From: Actibacterium sp.
Lineage (GTDB): Bacteria > Pseudomonadota > Alphaproteobacteria > Rhodobacterales > Rhodobacteraceae
Length of the DNA: 64,000 nt
Direction of reading: 5' to 3'
Assembly (NCBI GenBank): GCA_016278325.1
Contig: JADQCB010000001.1
Span: 113,777 to 177,776 of the forward strand
The position numbers were made by a program, and so were the translations under genes. The notes under the pieces were generated by a model. It was not told the origin of the DNA, did no database searches, and was given only the letters and a program-made list of their open reading frames with translations. Positions 54,550-62,959 of this stretch are shown here, one piece after another (the stretch's first letter is position 1; every line of letters begins with the position of its first letter).

Positions 54550-55674
54550 ATGGGCATTTTCGATTTCCTCTCCGGCGAGTTCATCGATGTCATCCACTGG
54601 ACCGATGACACCCGCGACACGATGGTCTGGCGTTTCCAGCGCGAAGGTCACGAGATCAAGTATGGCGCCAAGCTGACCGTGCGCGAGGGCCAGGCGGCGG
54701 TCTTCGTGCATGAGGGTCAGCTGGCCGACGTGTTCACGCCCGGCCTTTACATGCTGGAAACCAACAACATGCCGGTGATGACCACGCTGCAACACTGGGA
54801 TCACGGCTTTCGCTCGCCCTTCAAGTCCGAGATCTATTTCGTCAACACCACGCGGTTCAATGACCTCAGATGGGGCACCAAGAACCCGATCATGCTGCGC
54901 GATCCCGAATTCGGGCCGACACGAGTGCGCGCCTATGGCACCTACACGATCCGGGTGAAGGATCCGGCGCGCTTCCTGACCGAGATCGTCGGAACGGATG
55001 GCGAGTTCACGATGGACGAGATCAGTTTCCAGATCCGCAACATCATCGTGCAGGAATTCAGCCGGGTGATCGCCAGCTCGGGCATCCCGGTTCTCGACAT
55101 GGCGGCGAACACCGCCGATCTGGGAAAGCTGATCGTGGCCGAGGTGGCCCCGGTGCTGGATCGTTACGGCCTGGAAATGCCGGAATTCTATATCGAGAAC
55201 ATCTCGCTTCCGCCGGCGGTCGAAGAGGCGCTGGATCGGCGCACGTCGATGGGGCTGGCGGGCGACCTGGGCAAATTCACGCAGTATTCTGCGGCCGAGG
55301 CAATGTCGCATGCCGCGGCCAACCCGTCCGGCGACGGCGGCATGGGCGCCGGGCTGGGAATGGGGATGGGCATGGCGATGGCCAACCGGATGACCCAACC
55401 CGGCCCCTGGGGCGCGGCCCCGCAGCAATCCGAACCGGCGGCCCCCGCCGCGCCGCCGCCACCACCGGTCGAGCATGTCTGGCATATCGCCGAAAACGGC
55501 GAGACCAAAGGTCCGTTCTCGCGCGCAAGCATGGGCCGGATGGCGACCGAAGGCGGCCTGAAACGTGAAACCTGGGTCTGGACCGCCGGGCAGGACGGCT
55601 GGAAACGGGCCGAGGACGTGAGCGAGCTGGCCCAGCTGTTCACGGTCCAGCCGCCACCGCCGCCGGGCGGCTGA
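54550..55674 (+). CDS. SPFH-domain protein with C-terminal GYF-like domain
   Basis: 374 residues. The N-terminal two thirds are SPFH/band-7 type (YdjI group): IHWTDDTRDTMVWRFQREGHEIKYGAKLTVREGQ, FVNTTRFNDLRWGTKNPIMLRD, and EFYIENISLPPAVEEALDRR. A Gly/Met-rich linker (about 275-295) joins it to a GYF-2 domain (VWHIAENGETKGPFSRASMGRM...WVWTAGQDGWKRAEDV). Proteins of this group form membrane-linked scaffolds. No membrane helix at the N-terminus. Confidence 0.9.
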   Translation: MGIFDFLSGEFIDVIHWTDDTRDTMVWRFQREGHEIKYGAKLTVREGQAAVFVHEGQLADVFTPGLYMLETNNMPVMTTLQHWDHGFRSPFKSEIYFVNTTRFNDLRWGTKNPIMLRDPEFGPTRVRAYGTYTIRVKDPARFLTEIVGTDGEFTMDEISFQIRNIIVQEFSRVIASSGIPVLDMAANTADLGKLIVAEVAPVLDRYGLEMPEFYIENISLPPAVEEALDRRTSMGLAGDLGKFTQYSAAEAMSHAAANPSGDGGMGAGLGMGMGMAMANRMTQPGPWGAAPQQSEPAAPAAPPPPPVEHVWHIAENGETKGPFSRASMGRMATEGGLKRETWVWTAGQDGWKRAEDVSELAQLFTVQPPPPPGG

Positions 55675-55726
55675 CGCCCCCCGGTCCGTCCCTGCCCGAT
55701 ACCGTTCGCCGGAGACCACGAGCCGC

Positions 55727-56842
55727 ATGGCGCAGCCTTCGCCCCCCCCACCCCCGGCGCCGCAGGAACATCGCTTTCCCTGCGATCAATGCGGCGCGGA
55801 TTTCCGGTTCGACGCGAGTGCGGGCAGGATGATTTGCGACTATTGCGGCAACGAACGCCCGATCGAGGGATTGGCAGAGGGTGCGCGCGCTCTCCGCGAA
55901 CTCGATTTCCGCGCCGCCTTGACGGCACGCATCCCCGAGGCCGAGATGGAGGACAGGCGGATCCTGTCCTGCCCCAATTGCGGCGCGCAGATCGAGTTCG
56001 ACGGCGCCCAGCACGCGGCCGAATGCCCGTTCTGCGCGACCCCGGTCGTCACCGACACGGGCGTTCACCGGCGTATCAAGCCGCGCGGCGTTCTGCCCTT
56101 TGCGCTGGCCGAACGCGATGCCCACAAGGCGATGAACGATTGGCTGGGCCGGCTCTGGTTCGCCCCGAACGGTCTGCAGCAATATGCACGCAAGGGCCGG
56201 AAGATGCAGGGAATCTATGTGCCCTACTGGACCTTCGATGCCGATACCAGAACGGGCTATAGCGGCGCGCGCGGCACCATCTATTACGTCACGCGCACCG
56301 TTACCCACGACGGCAAGACCCAGACCGTGCAGGAACAGCGGATCCGCTGGACGCCGAAATCGGGCCATGTCGCGCGCTTCTTCGACGATGTGCTGGTCCT
56401 GGCGTCACGTTCGCTGCCCAAGCGGTTCACCGATGCGCTGGAACCCTGGGATCTGGCCGCGCTGGAACCCTATGCCCCCGAATACCTGGCCGGCTTCCGC
56501 GCCGAGGGCTACACCGTGGAACTGACCGACGCCTATACCGAGGCGCGCGACAAGATGCAAAGCGTGATCGAACGCGATGTGCGTTTCGACATCGGCGGCG
56601 ATCGGCAGCGCATCCATTCCATGGATACCGACGTGTCGGCCGTGACCTTCAAGCATATACTGCTTCCGATCTGGCTGGCCGCCTACCGGTATCGCGGCGA
56701 GAGCTATCGCTTCGTGGTCAATGCCCGCACCGGAAAGGTCCAGGGCGAACGGCCATGGTCGGCCTGGAAGATCGCCATCGCGGTGATCCTGGGCACGATC
56801 CTGGCCGGTGCCGCGGGGTATTTCATCGCCCGGAACCAATAG
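55727..56842 (+). CDS. Zinc-ribbon membrane protein (YdjG-like)
   Basis: 371 residues. After a Pro-rich N-terminus there are two zinc ribbons: FPCDQCGADFRFDASAGRMICDYCGN and LSCPNCGAQIEFDGAQHAAECPFC (CxxC pairs). Then a beta-rich middle, with WTFDADTRTGYSGARGTIYY and HSMDTDVSAVTFKHILLPIWLAAYRYRGESYRFVVNARTGKVQGERPWS. One C-terminal membrane helix (IAIAVILGTILAGAAGYFIA). It follows the SPFH gene by 52 bases; the same pairing (YdjG-YdjI) occurs in Bacillus. Confidence 0.88.
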   Translation: MAQPSPPPPPAPQEHRFPCDQCGADFRFDASAGRMICDYCGNERPIEGLAEGARALRELDFRAALTARIPEAEMEDRRILSCPNCGAQIEFDGAQHAAECPFCATPVVTDTGVHRRIKPRGVLPFALAERDAHKAMNDWLGRLWFAPNGLQQYARKGRKMQGIYVPYWTFDADTRTGYSGARGTIYYVTRTVTHDGKTQTVQEQRIRWTPKSGHVARFFDDVLVLASRSLPKRFTDALEPWDLAALEPYAPEYLAGFRAEGYTVELTDAYTEARDKMQSVIERDVRFDIGGDRQRIHSMDTDVSAVTFKHILLPIWLAAYRYRGESYRFVVNARTGKVQGERPWSAWKIAIAVILGTILAGAAGYFIARNQ

Positions 56843-56887
56843 GTCATCGCGTGACGCCTGCAAGCGCGCGGAATTTCCCGAGCGAAT

Positions 56888-56909
56888 GCCGGGATGCGCC
56901 CATCCCGGC
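56888..56909. terminator. Shared hairpin between zinc-ribbon and hsp20 genes
   Basis: GCCGGGATG-CGCC-CATCCCGGC, 9-base perfect arms, in the convergent gap. No T-run, but well placed to end both transcripts. Confidence 0.6.
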
Positions 56910-56943
56910 CCCGCATGGCCCGTGGCACAACCGGTCGGTCCCC

Positions 56944-57363
56944 TTATCCCTTGTTGATCGGGATGCGTGCGGAGGTCTTGGTTTCGCCCGGGGCCTTCTT
57001 GGGCAGGGTGATCGTCAGAACCCCGTCCTTCAGATCCGCCTTCACCTTGTCCTCGGCGACATCCGGTGGCAGGCGGAAGCTGCGCGAAAACGAACCGTAT
57101 TCACGCTCGGTGAAATACCAGGTCTCGCCCTTTTCCTCGCGGCTGGCCTTCTTCTCGCCCTTTACCGTGGCGATCCCGTCAGCGACCGACAGTTCGATAT
57201 CCTTCTCGGCCACGCCGGGCAGCTCCATGGTGATCTTGTAGGCGTTGTCGTCGACCGATGCGTCCGACGCCGGTGCGAACCAGTCGGCCATTCGCGCGCT
57301 CATGTTGCGCAGCGGCTCGTAAAGCGACGGCCAGAAACCACTCATATGCGATTTTTCCACCAT
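56944..57363 (-). CDS. Hsp20/alpha-crystallin family chaperone
   Basis: 139 residues. The alpha-crystallin domain spans about residues 36-130: AYKITMELPGVAEKDIELSVADGIATVKGEK, FTEREYGSFSRSFRLPPDVAEDKVKADLKDGVLTITLPK. The final IPINK gives the I-x-I/V assembly motif. It holds denatured proteins for refolding. GGAGGTTCGATC precedes the ATG. A FNR-like box is 66-79 bases upstream. Confidence 0.94.
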   Translation of the reverse strand: MVEKSHMSGFWPSLYEPLRNMSARMADWFAPASDASVDDNAYKITMELPGVAEKDIELSVADGIATVKGEKKASREEKGETWYFTEREYGSFSRSFRLPPDVAEDKVKADLKDGVLTITLPKKAPGETKTSARIPINKG

Positions 57364-57428
57364 GATCGAACCTCCAGTTCATTTTCATGTTGCGGATCGC
57401 AGATTGCCGAATCGCGCACCCTGTCGCG

Positions 57429-57442
57429 TTGATCTGCGTCAA
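57429..57442. promoter_or_regulatory. FNR-type box between hsp20 and the fructokinase gene
   Basis: TTGATCTGCGTCAA reads on the other strand TTGACGCAGATCAA. It matches the FNR consensus TTGAT-N4-ATCAA except for one base of one half. It lies 66 bases before hsp20 and 63 before the kinase. Confidence 0.5.
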
Positions 57443-57504
57443 GCGATTGCACCCTGTCGGGCCGCCCGCTATTGCTGGGGCAGCTTCGAAAAAGGGAAAT
57501 GCCG

Positions 57505-58437
57505 ATGATCCTGTGCTGCGGCGAAGCCCTGATCGACATGCTGCCGCGCCGCACCGTCGCGCGCGAGGCCGCCTTCGCGCCCTATCCCGGCGGCGCGGTC
57601 TTCAACACGGCCATCGCTCTTGGCCGGCTGGGTGCGCCCACCGGGTTCTTTTCCGGCATCAGTTCGGACCTGTTCGGCCAGATGCTGACCGCCGCGCTGG
57701 CCGATGCCGGGGTCGATTACGGCCTTGCGGTGATTGCCGACCGGCCCACGACGCTGGCTTTCGTTCGGCTTGAGGCGGGGCAGGCGCGCTATGCCTTTTA
57801 CGACGAGAATACCGCCGGCCGAATGCTGAGCGCCGACGATCTGCCCGATCTTCCCGACAGCGTGGATGCCATCTTCTTCGGGGGCATATCGCTGATGGTC
57901 GAGCCCTGCGCCACGGTTTACGAACAGCTCATGGCGCGCGAATCCGCCGCGCGGGTGACGATGATCGACCCGAACATCCGCGCCGCGTTCATTTCCGACC
58001 CGCGGGTCTATCGCGCCCGGCTGGACCGGCTGATCGCCCTGGCCGACATCGTGAAACTGTCGGATGAGGATCTGAGCTGGCTGGAAGGCGATGGCGAGGT
58101 TGCCGCCCTGGCCCGGGGGCTGCTTGCGAAAGGGCCCAGCCTGGTGCTGATCACCGAGGGCGCCGCGGGCGCGCGCGCGTTCAGCGCCGGCGACGAGGTG
58201 TTCGTGCCCGCCGAACGGGTCGAGGTGACCGACACGGTCGGCGCGGGCGACACCTTCAACGCGGGGATTCTGGCGGCGCTGCATCGCGCGGGGCGCTTGT
58301 CAAAGGCGGCTCTGGCAGGGATCGACGCCGCGGCAATGGAAACCGCGTTACGCCTGGGCATTCGCGCCGCGGCCGTCACCGTCGCGCGCGCGGGGGCGAA
58401 TCCGCCCTGGTCGAAGGAACTGTCATGCGAGCCCTGA
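57505..58437 (+). CDS. PfkB-family sugar kinase, probable fructokinase
   Basis: 310 residues. PfkB signature 1 [35 protein letters not shown] and signature 2 [17 protein letters not shown] (catalytic Asp in GAGD) are both present. [13 protein letters not shown] at the start is usual for fructokinases. ATG 57505 (spacing eight from AAAGGGA) is preferred to 57499. It overlaps dtd by 13 bases. The exact sugar is inferred from similarity to bacterial fructokinases. Confidence 0.88.
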   Translation: MILCCGEALIDMLPRRTVAREAAFAPYPGGAVFNTAIALGRLGAPTGFFSGISSDLFGQMLTAALADAGVDYGLAVIADRPTTLAFVRLEAGQARYAFYDENTAGRMLSADDLPDLPDSVDAIFFGGISLMVEPCATVYEQLMARESAARVTMIDPNIRAAFISDPRVYRARLDRLIALADIVKLSDEDLSWLEGDGEVAALARGLLAKGPSLVLITEGAAGARAFSAGDEVFVPAERVEVTDTVGAGDTFNAGILAALHRAGRLSKAALAGIDAAAMETALRLGIRAAAVTVARAGANPPWSKELSCEP

Positions 58438-58879
58438 TCCAGCGCGTCACCGAGGCCTCGGTCACCGTCGATGACGCGGTGATCGGCCGGATCGGACCGG
58501 GGCTGCTGATCCTGGTCTGCGCGATGCGGGGCGATGACACGGCCGCGGCCGACAAGCTCGCCGCGAAGATCGCCCGCCTGCGGATCTTCAGCGACGCGGA
58601 AGGCAGGATGAACCGCAACCTGCGCGACGCCGGCGGCGCCGCCCTGGTGGTCAGCCAGTTCACTCTGGCGGCCGATACCTCGCGCGGCAACCGGCCGGGA
58701 TTCTCGGCCGCCGCCCCGCCGCCGAAGGGCAACGCCTCTACGACCATTTCGCCGCGCGCATGCAAAAGGTCGAAGGCATCGCCACCGAGACCGGCCGCTT
58801 TGGCGCCGACATGGCGGTCGCGCTGGTCAATGACGGCCCGGTCACCCTGTGGCTGGACACGAACATGCCCAAATATTAG
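58425..58879 (+). pseudogene. dtd: D-aminoacyl-tRNA deacylase, frameshifted
   Basis: Dtd removes D-amino acids wrongly attached to tRNA. The first 100 residues read normally, including [21 protein letters not shown] (Gln-containing motif 1). At about 58716-58724, in a CCGCCGCC run, the frame breaks; the frame ending at 58879 (TAG) then continues with [15 protein letters not shown] and [20 protein letters not shown], the normal C-terminus with motif NDGPVT. One missing base in the run explains it. Joined, the protein would be about 151 residues, the normal length. As it stands the first frame runs on to 58967 with unrelated residues. Real mutation or sequencing error. Confidence 0.88.
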
Positions 58880-58963
58880 GCACCAACAGGCCATTGCACC
58901 GAAAACCGGGGCGCAAGCCGCAGTTCAAGTTGCGGGGTCCGGCCAATGCCGTAGCGTGAAAAG

Positions 58964-60391
58964 ATGAGCGATGGTGATGGATTTTTCGACGAGCTCGTGA
59001 CGCCCGACGGCCAGCCCCGCGAGGCCTATGCCGACTATTTCGGCTGGTTCGCCTCCGAGGATGTGAAACGCCTGGCCCGGAAATCGGCCGAGGCGGAAAC
59101 CTTTTTCCGTCGCACCGGCATCACCTTCAACGTCTACGGGCAGGCCCAGGCCGACGAGCGGCTGATCCCGTTCGATATCGTTCCGCGCATCATATCCGAG
59201 CGCGAATGGGCGCGCCTGTCGAAAGGCATCGACCAGCGCGTGCGGGCGATCAATGCCTTCCTCTACGACATCTATCACCGGCAGGAAATCCTGCGCGCCG
59301 GGCGCATCCCGAAAGAGCTGATCGCCCGTAACGCCGCCTTCCTGCCGCAAATGCTGGGTGTCGAGCCGCCCGGCTGTGTCTATACCCATATCGTCGGCGT
59401 GGACCTGGTGCGCACGAGCGCGGACGAATTCTTCGTGCTGGAGGACAATGCGCGCACGCCCTCGGGTGTCTCCTACATGCTGGAAAACCGCGAGACGATG
59501 CTGCACATGTTCCCGGAACTGTTCAGCCGCATCAAGGTGCAGCAGGTATCGGACTATCCAACCCGGCTGCGCAAATCCCTGGCGGCCAGCGCGCCGCAGG
59601 CGGCCAATGGCACGCCGGTCGTCGCGGTGCTGACGCCGGGCATTCACAACGCCGCCTATTTCGAACATGCCTTCCTTGCAGATCACATGGGCGTGGAGCT
59701 GATCGAGGGGCATGACTGCCGGGTCGTCGACGGGCGCATCGCCATGCGCACCACCCGCGGATACATGCCGATCGACGTGGTTTATCGCCGGGTGGACGAC
59801 GACTATCTAGATCCGCTGAGCTTCAATCCCGAAAGCATCCTGGGCATTCCCGGCGTCATGGATGTCTATCGCGCGGGCGGGATCACGATCGCCAACGCGC
59901 CGGGCACCGGTATCGCCGATGACAAGGCGATTTACAGCTACATGCCTGATATCGTCGAATTCTATACCGGGGAAAAGGCGATCCTGAAAAACGTGCCGAC
60001 CTGGCGCTGTTCCGAGGCCGCGGCCCTGGCATATGTCCTCGACAACCTGTCCGAGCTGGTGGTGAAAGAGGTGCATGGGTCGGGCGGCTACGGGATGCTG
60101 GTGGGGCCCGCCGCCTCGAAACGCGAACTGGCGCGGTTCCGTGCCAAGCTGAAGGCGCGCCCCGAGAACTATATCGCGCAACCCACCTTGGCATTGTCCA
60201 CCGTGCCGATCCTGACCCGGGCCGGGCTGGCGCCGCGCCATGTGGACCTGCGCCCCTTCGTGCTGGTTTCCCCCGACCGGATTGATATCACCCCCGGCGG
60301 GCTGACGCGGGTGGCGCTGAAGAAAGGATCGCTCGTGGTCAATTCCAGCCAGGGCGGCGGCACCAAGGATACCTGGGTGCTGGGGGAGTAG
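58964..60391 (+). CDS. Circularly permuted type 2 ATP-grasp protein
   Basis: 475 residues. First gene of the Anbu operon. Family hallmarks: [79 protein letters not shown], and [15 protein letters not shown] (ATP-binding Gly loop). Such ATP-grasp enzymes probably make amide or peptide bonds. The product here is unknown; the neighbouring transglutaminase and Anbu suggest peptide tagging or processing. Followed after five bases by the alpha-E gene. Confidence 0.93.
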   Translation: MSDGDGFFDELVTPDGQPREAYADYFGWFASEDVKRLARKSAEAETFFRRTGITFNVYGQAQADERLIPFDIVPRIISEREWARLSKGIDQRVRAINAFLYDIYHRQEILRAGRIPKELIARNAAFLPQMLGVEPPGCVYTHIVGVDLVRTSADEFFVLEDNARTPSGVSYMLENRETMLHMFPELFSRIKVQQVSDYPTRLRKSLAASAPQAANGTPVVAVLTPGIHNAAYFEHAFLADHMGVELIEGHDCRVVDGRIAMRTTRGYMPIDVVYRRVDDDYLDPLSFNPESILGIPGVMDVYRAGGITIANAPGTGIADDKAIYSYMPDIVEFYTGEKAILKNVPTWRCSEAAALAYVLDNLSELVVKEVHGSGGYGMLVGPAASKRELARFRAKLKARPENYIAQPTLALSTVPILTRAGLAPRHVDLRPFVLVSPDRIDITPGGLTRVALKKGSLVVNSSQGGGTKDTWVLGE

Positions 60392-60396
60392 GCCGG

Positions 60397-61338
60397 ATGC
60401 TGGGCAAGACCGCGGGCGGGCTGTTCTGGATGTTTCGCTATCTCGAACGCGCGGAGAACACGACAAGGCTGATCGAGGCGGGCTTTCGCATCGCACTGAC
60501 CCGGCCCGACTCGGCGGGTGACGAATGGGCCTCGGTTCTGGACACCGCGGGCGTCCGCCCCGCTTATGACCAGGGGCGCGATACGCTGGACGGGCCGTCG
60601 GTCATCGACTTTCTGTTGCGCGACCGTGCCAACGGCTCGTCGGTGATGTCCTCGATGGACGCCGCACGCAATAACGCGCGGATGGTCCGCACCGCCCTGA
60701 CCCGCGAAGTCTGGGAAGCCGTCAACGAAAGCTGGATGACGCTCAAGGATGCGCTGCACCGCCCCGTGCGCGAGGCGGATCTTCCCGAAGTGCTGGGACT
60801 GATCCGGCGCCAGAGCGCCCTGGTGCGCGGGGCGATGCATGGCACCATGCTGCGCAACGACATCTTCGACTTTTCCCGAATCGGCACCTTCCTGGAACGG
60901 GCCGACAGCACGGCGCGCATCCTGGACGTGAAATACCATGTGTTGTTGCCGTCGATCAGCCAGATCGGATCGTCGCTGGACAACGTGCAGTGGGAAACGA
61001 TCCTGCGCTCGGTCGCGGGTCAGCGCGCGTTCCGCTGGTTGAACGGTCCCGACATGTCCCCGCGCGCAATCGCCGAATTCCTGATCCGCGATCGGCGAAT
61101 GCCGCGTTCGCTGGTGTTCTCGATTTCGAAGATCACCGGCAACCTGGCCTATCTGCAGGAACAGTATGACGGCGGCTATGTCAGCCCCGGCCAGGCCCAG
61201 GCCCTGCGCGACCGCCTGTCCGAAAGCTCGATCGACGCGATTTTCGAAAACGGCCTGCACGAGTTCCTCGTGGATTTCCTGGCCGAGACGGCCGGGCTCG
61301 GATCGCAGATCGAGAACGATTTCCGGTTTTATCAATAG
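60397..61338 (+). CDS. Alpha-E domain protein
   Basis: 313 residues, an all-helical family fixed in the operon with ATP-grasp and transglutaminase genes. Signatures: GGLFWMFRYLERAENTTRLIEAGFR, LRNDIFDFSRIGTFLERADSTARILDVKYHVLLPS and EFLIRDRRMPRSLVFSISKI. Function unknown; probably forms a complex with the ATP-grasp enzyme. Nine bases before the transglutaminase. Confidence 0.93.
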   Translation: MLGKTAGGLFWMFRYLERAENTTRLIEAGFRIALTRPDSAGDEWASVLDTAGVRPAYDQGRDTLDGPSVIDFLLRDRANGSSVMSSMDAARNNARMVRTALTREVWEAVNESWMTLKDALHRPVREADLPEVLGLIRRQSALVRGAMHGTMLRNDIFDFSRIGTFLERADSTARILDVKYHVLLPSISQIGSSLDNVQWETILRSVAGQRAFRWLNGPDMSPRAIAEFLIRDRRMPRSLVFSISKITGNLAYLQEQYDGGYVSPGQAQALRDRLSESSIDAIFENGLHEFLVDFLAETAGLGSQIENDFRFYQ

Positions 61339-61347
61339 GGTGGTGCA

Positions 61348-62151
61348 ATGCGACTGAAGATCAGCCACCAAACCAGTTACCAATACCAGTGGCCGGCGAG
61401 CTATGGCTTGCAGGAACTGCGCCTGACCCCGCAGGACAGCGACGCGCAACGGATCGTCGACTGGCAGATCGCGCTTCGGGGCGGCCGCAAGGAACTGCAA
61501 TTCTGCGACCAGCATCAAAACATCGTCCTTCTGATCGGCTTCCTGGGCACCGGGGACGCGATCAGCATAGATTGCACCGGCGAGGTCGTGACCACCGACA
61601 CAGCCGGTATCGTCGGCCGGCATTCGGGCCCCGCTCCGCTCTGGTATTTCGAAACCTCGACCCCGCTGACCCGCGCCGGCAACCTGACCCGCCACCTGGC
61701 TGCCGGCCTGACGACGAAATTCGCGGATCCGGTGACGCGCCTGCACGCCTTGTCGGCTAGGGTGCTGGAAGCGATCGAATGGGTGCCCGGCCATACCGAT
61801 GCCAATACCGGCGCGGAAGAGGCGCTGGGCGCGGGGCGGGGCGTGTGCCAGGATCACGCCCATGTCTTCATCGCGGCGGCACGGTCCATGGGGGTGCCGG
61901 CGCGCTATGTCTCGGGTTACCTGATGCTCACCGACCGGATCGAACAGGACGCCAGCCACGCATGGGCCGAAGCGCATGTCGACGGGATCGGCTGGATCGG
62001 CTTCGACGTGTCGAACGGGATCTCGCCCGATGCGCGTTACGTGCGCGTGGCCACCGGTCTCGACTACCGCCAGGCCGCCCCGATTTCGGGGCTGCGTATC
62101 GGCAATCGCGGCGACGAAACCCTTGCGGTCCGAATCCAGGTGCAGCAATAA
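61348..62151 (+). CDS. Transglutaminase-like cysteine protease
   Basis: 267 residues. N-terminal bacterial transglutaminase-like region (KISHQTSYQYQWPASYGLQELRLTP) and the catalytic core: Cys in GRGVCQDHAHVFIAAARSMGVPARYVSGYL, His in DASHAWAEAHVDG, Asp in WIGFDVSNG. All three triad residues present. It probably acts as a peptidase or amidase on the operon's product. Confidence 0.93.
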   Translation: MRLKISHQTSYQYQWPASYGLQELRLTPQDSDAQRIVDWQIALRGGRKELQFCDQHQNIVLLIGFLGTGDAISIDCTGEVVTTDTAGIVGRHSGPAPLWYFETSTPLTRAGNLTRHLAAGLTTKFADPVTRLHALSARVLEAIEWVPGHTDANTGAEEALGAGRGVCQDHAHVFIAAARSMGVPARYVSGYLMLTDRIEQDASHAWAEAHVDGIGWIGFDVSNGISPDARYVRVATGLDYRQAAPISGLRIGNRGDETLAVRIQVQQ

Positions 62152-62178
62152 GCCGGGGTCATCCGCCGGGGGAATTGC

Positions 62179-62919
62179 ATGACATATTGCGTTGCGCTCA
62201 AGCTGGACCGCGGACTGGTCTTCATGTCCGACACGCGCACCAACGCGGGGTTCGACAATATCTCGACCTTCCGAAAGCTGCATTGCTGGTCGGCGCCCGG
62301 CAAGGCGGTGATCACGCTGCTGACTGCCGGCAACCTGGCCACCACACAGGCCGTGGTCAGCCTGCTGGACGAACGCGGAAAGGCGGCAGACGATCGCAAC
62401 CCGTCGATTCTGGAGCAGCCGTCGATGTTCCAGGTGGTTCGGTTGGTGGGCGAGACGCTGCGCGAGGTGATTGCGCGCCAGGCCGACACCGGGGAACGCG
62501 CCGATGCCGCCTTCAACGCCAGCATTATCGTCGGCGGCCAGGTCGGCACCGGCGCCACGCGATTGTTCCTGATCTACCCGGAAGGGAACTTCATCGAGGC
62601 CTCCGCCGACACGCCCTATTTCCAGGTTGGAGAGACGAAATACGGGCGCCCGATCCTGGTGCGTGCCTTCGACCGGGACATGAGCTTTGCAGACGCGGTG
62701 AAACTGCTGATGGTTTCCTTCGACAGCACGATCAAGGCCAATCTCACGGTGGGGCTGCCGCTCGACTATCAATTATACGAATCCGACAGCATGGCGCCCG
62801 GCCCGATCCGGCGCATCGACATGGAAGATGAATATTTCAACGTGATTTCCACGGGATGGGGCGACGCGCTGAAGGCGGCCTTTCACAGCCTGCCACCATT
62901 CACGATACCGTCCGGCTGA
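62179..62919 (+). CDS. Anbu, ancestral proteasome-type protease
   Basis: 246 residues, an Ntn-hydrolase of the proteasome/HslV superfamily. The sequence begins MTYCVALKLDRGLVFMSDTR: removing Met would leave Thr1 as nucleophile, and Asp and Lys partners (SDTRTNAGFD; STFRKLHCWS, with Lys near 33) are in place. The C-terminal half contains DAVKLLMVSFDSTIKANLTVGLPLDYQLYE. Structures of Anbu show an open ring spiral, but the substrate is unknown. Last of four genes in tandem, ending in a strong hairpin. Confidence 0.94.
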   Translation: MTYCVALKLDRGLVFMSDTRTNAGFDNISTFRKLHCWSAPGKAVITLLTAGNLATTQAVVSLLDERGKAADDRNPSILEQPSMFQVVRLVGETLREVIARQADTGERADAAFNASIIVGGQVGTGATRLFLIYPEGNFIEASADTPYFQVGETKYGRPILVRAFDRDMSFADAVKLLMVSFDSTIKANLTVGLPLDYQLYESDSMAPGPIRRIDMEDEYFNVISTGWGDALKAAFHSLPPFTIPSG

Positions 62920-62929
62920 CAGGGCGCGC

Positions 62930-62951
62930 GGGGACCGCCAGGGCGGTCCCC
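62930..62951. terminator. Bidirectional terminator after the Anbu gene
   Basis: GGGGACCGCC / GGCGGTCCCC, two perfect 10-base arms separated by two bases (the inner pairs would open). It lies between the convergent Anbu and PfkB genes, 10 bases from the Anbu stop; ATTT follows on the plus strand. Confidence 0.7.
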
Positions 62952-62959
62952 GACAGATT

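Noticed and set aside
58880..58967. Continuation of the first dtd frame to 58967
   Set aside because: After the frame break the residues are unrelated to Dtd, and the other frame restores the family's end and stop codon. The extra codons are an effect of the frameshift.
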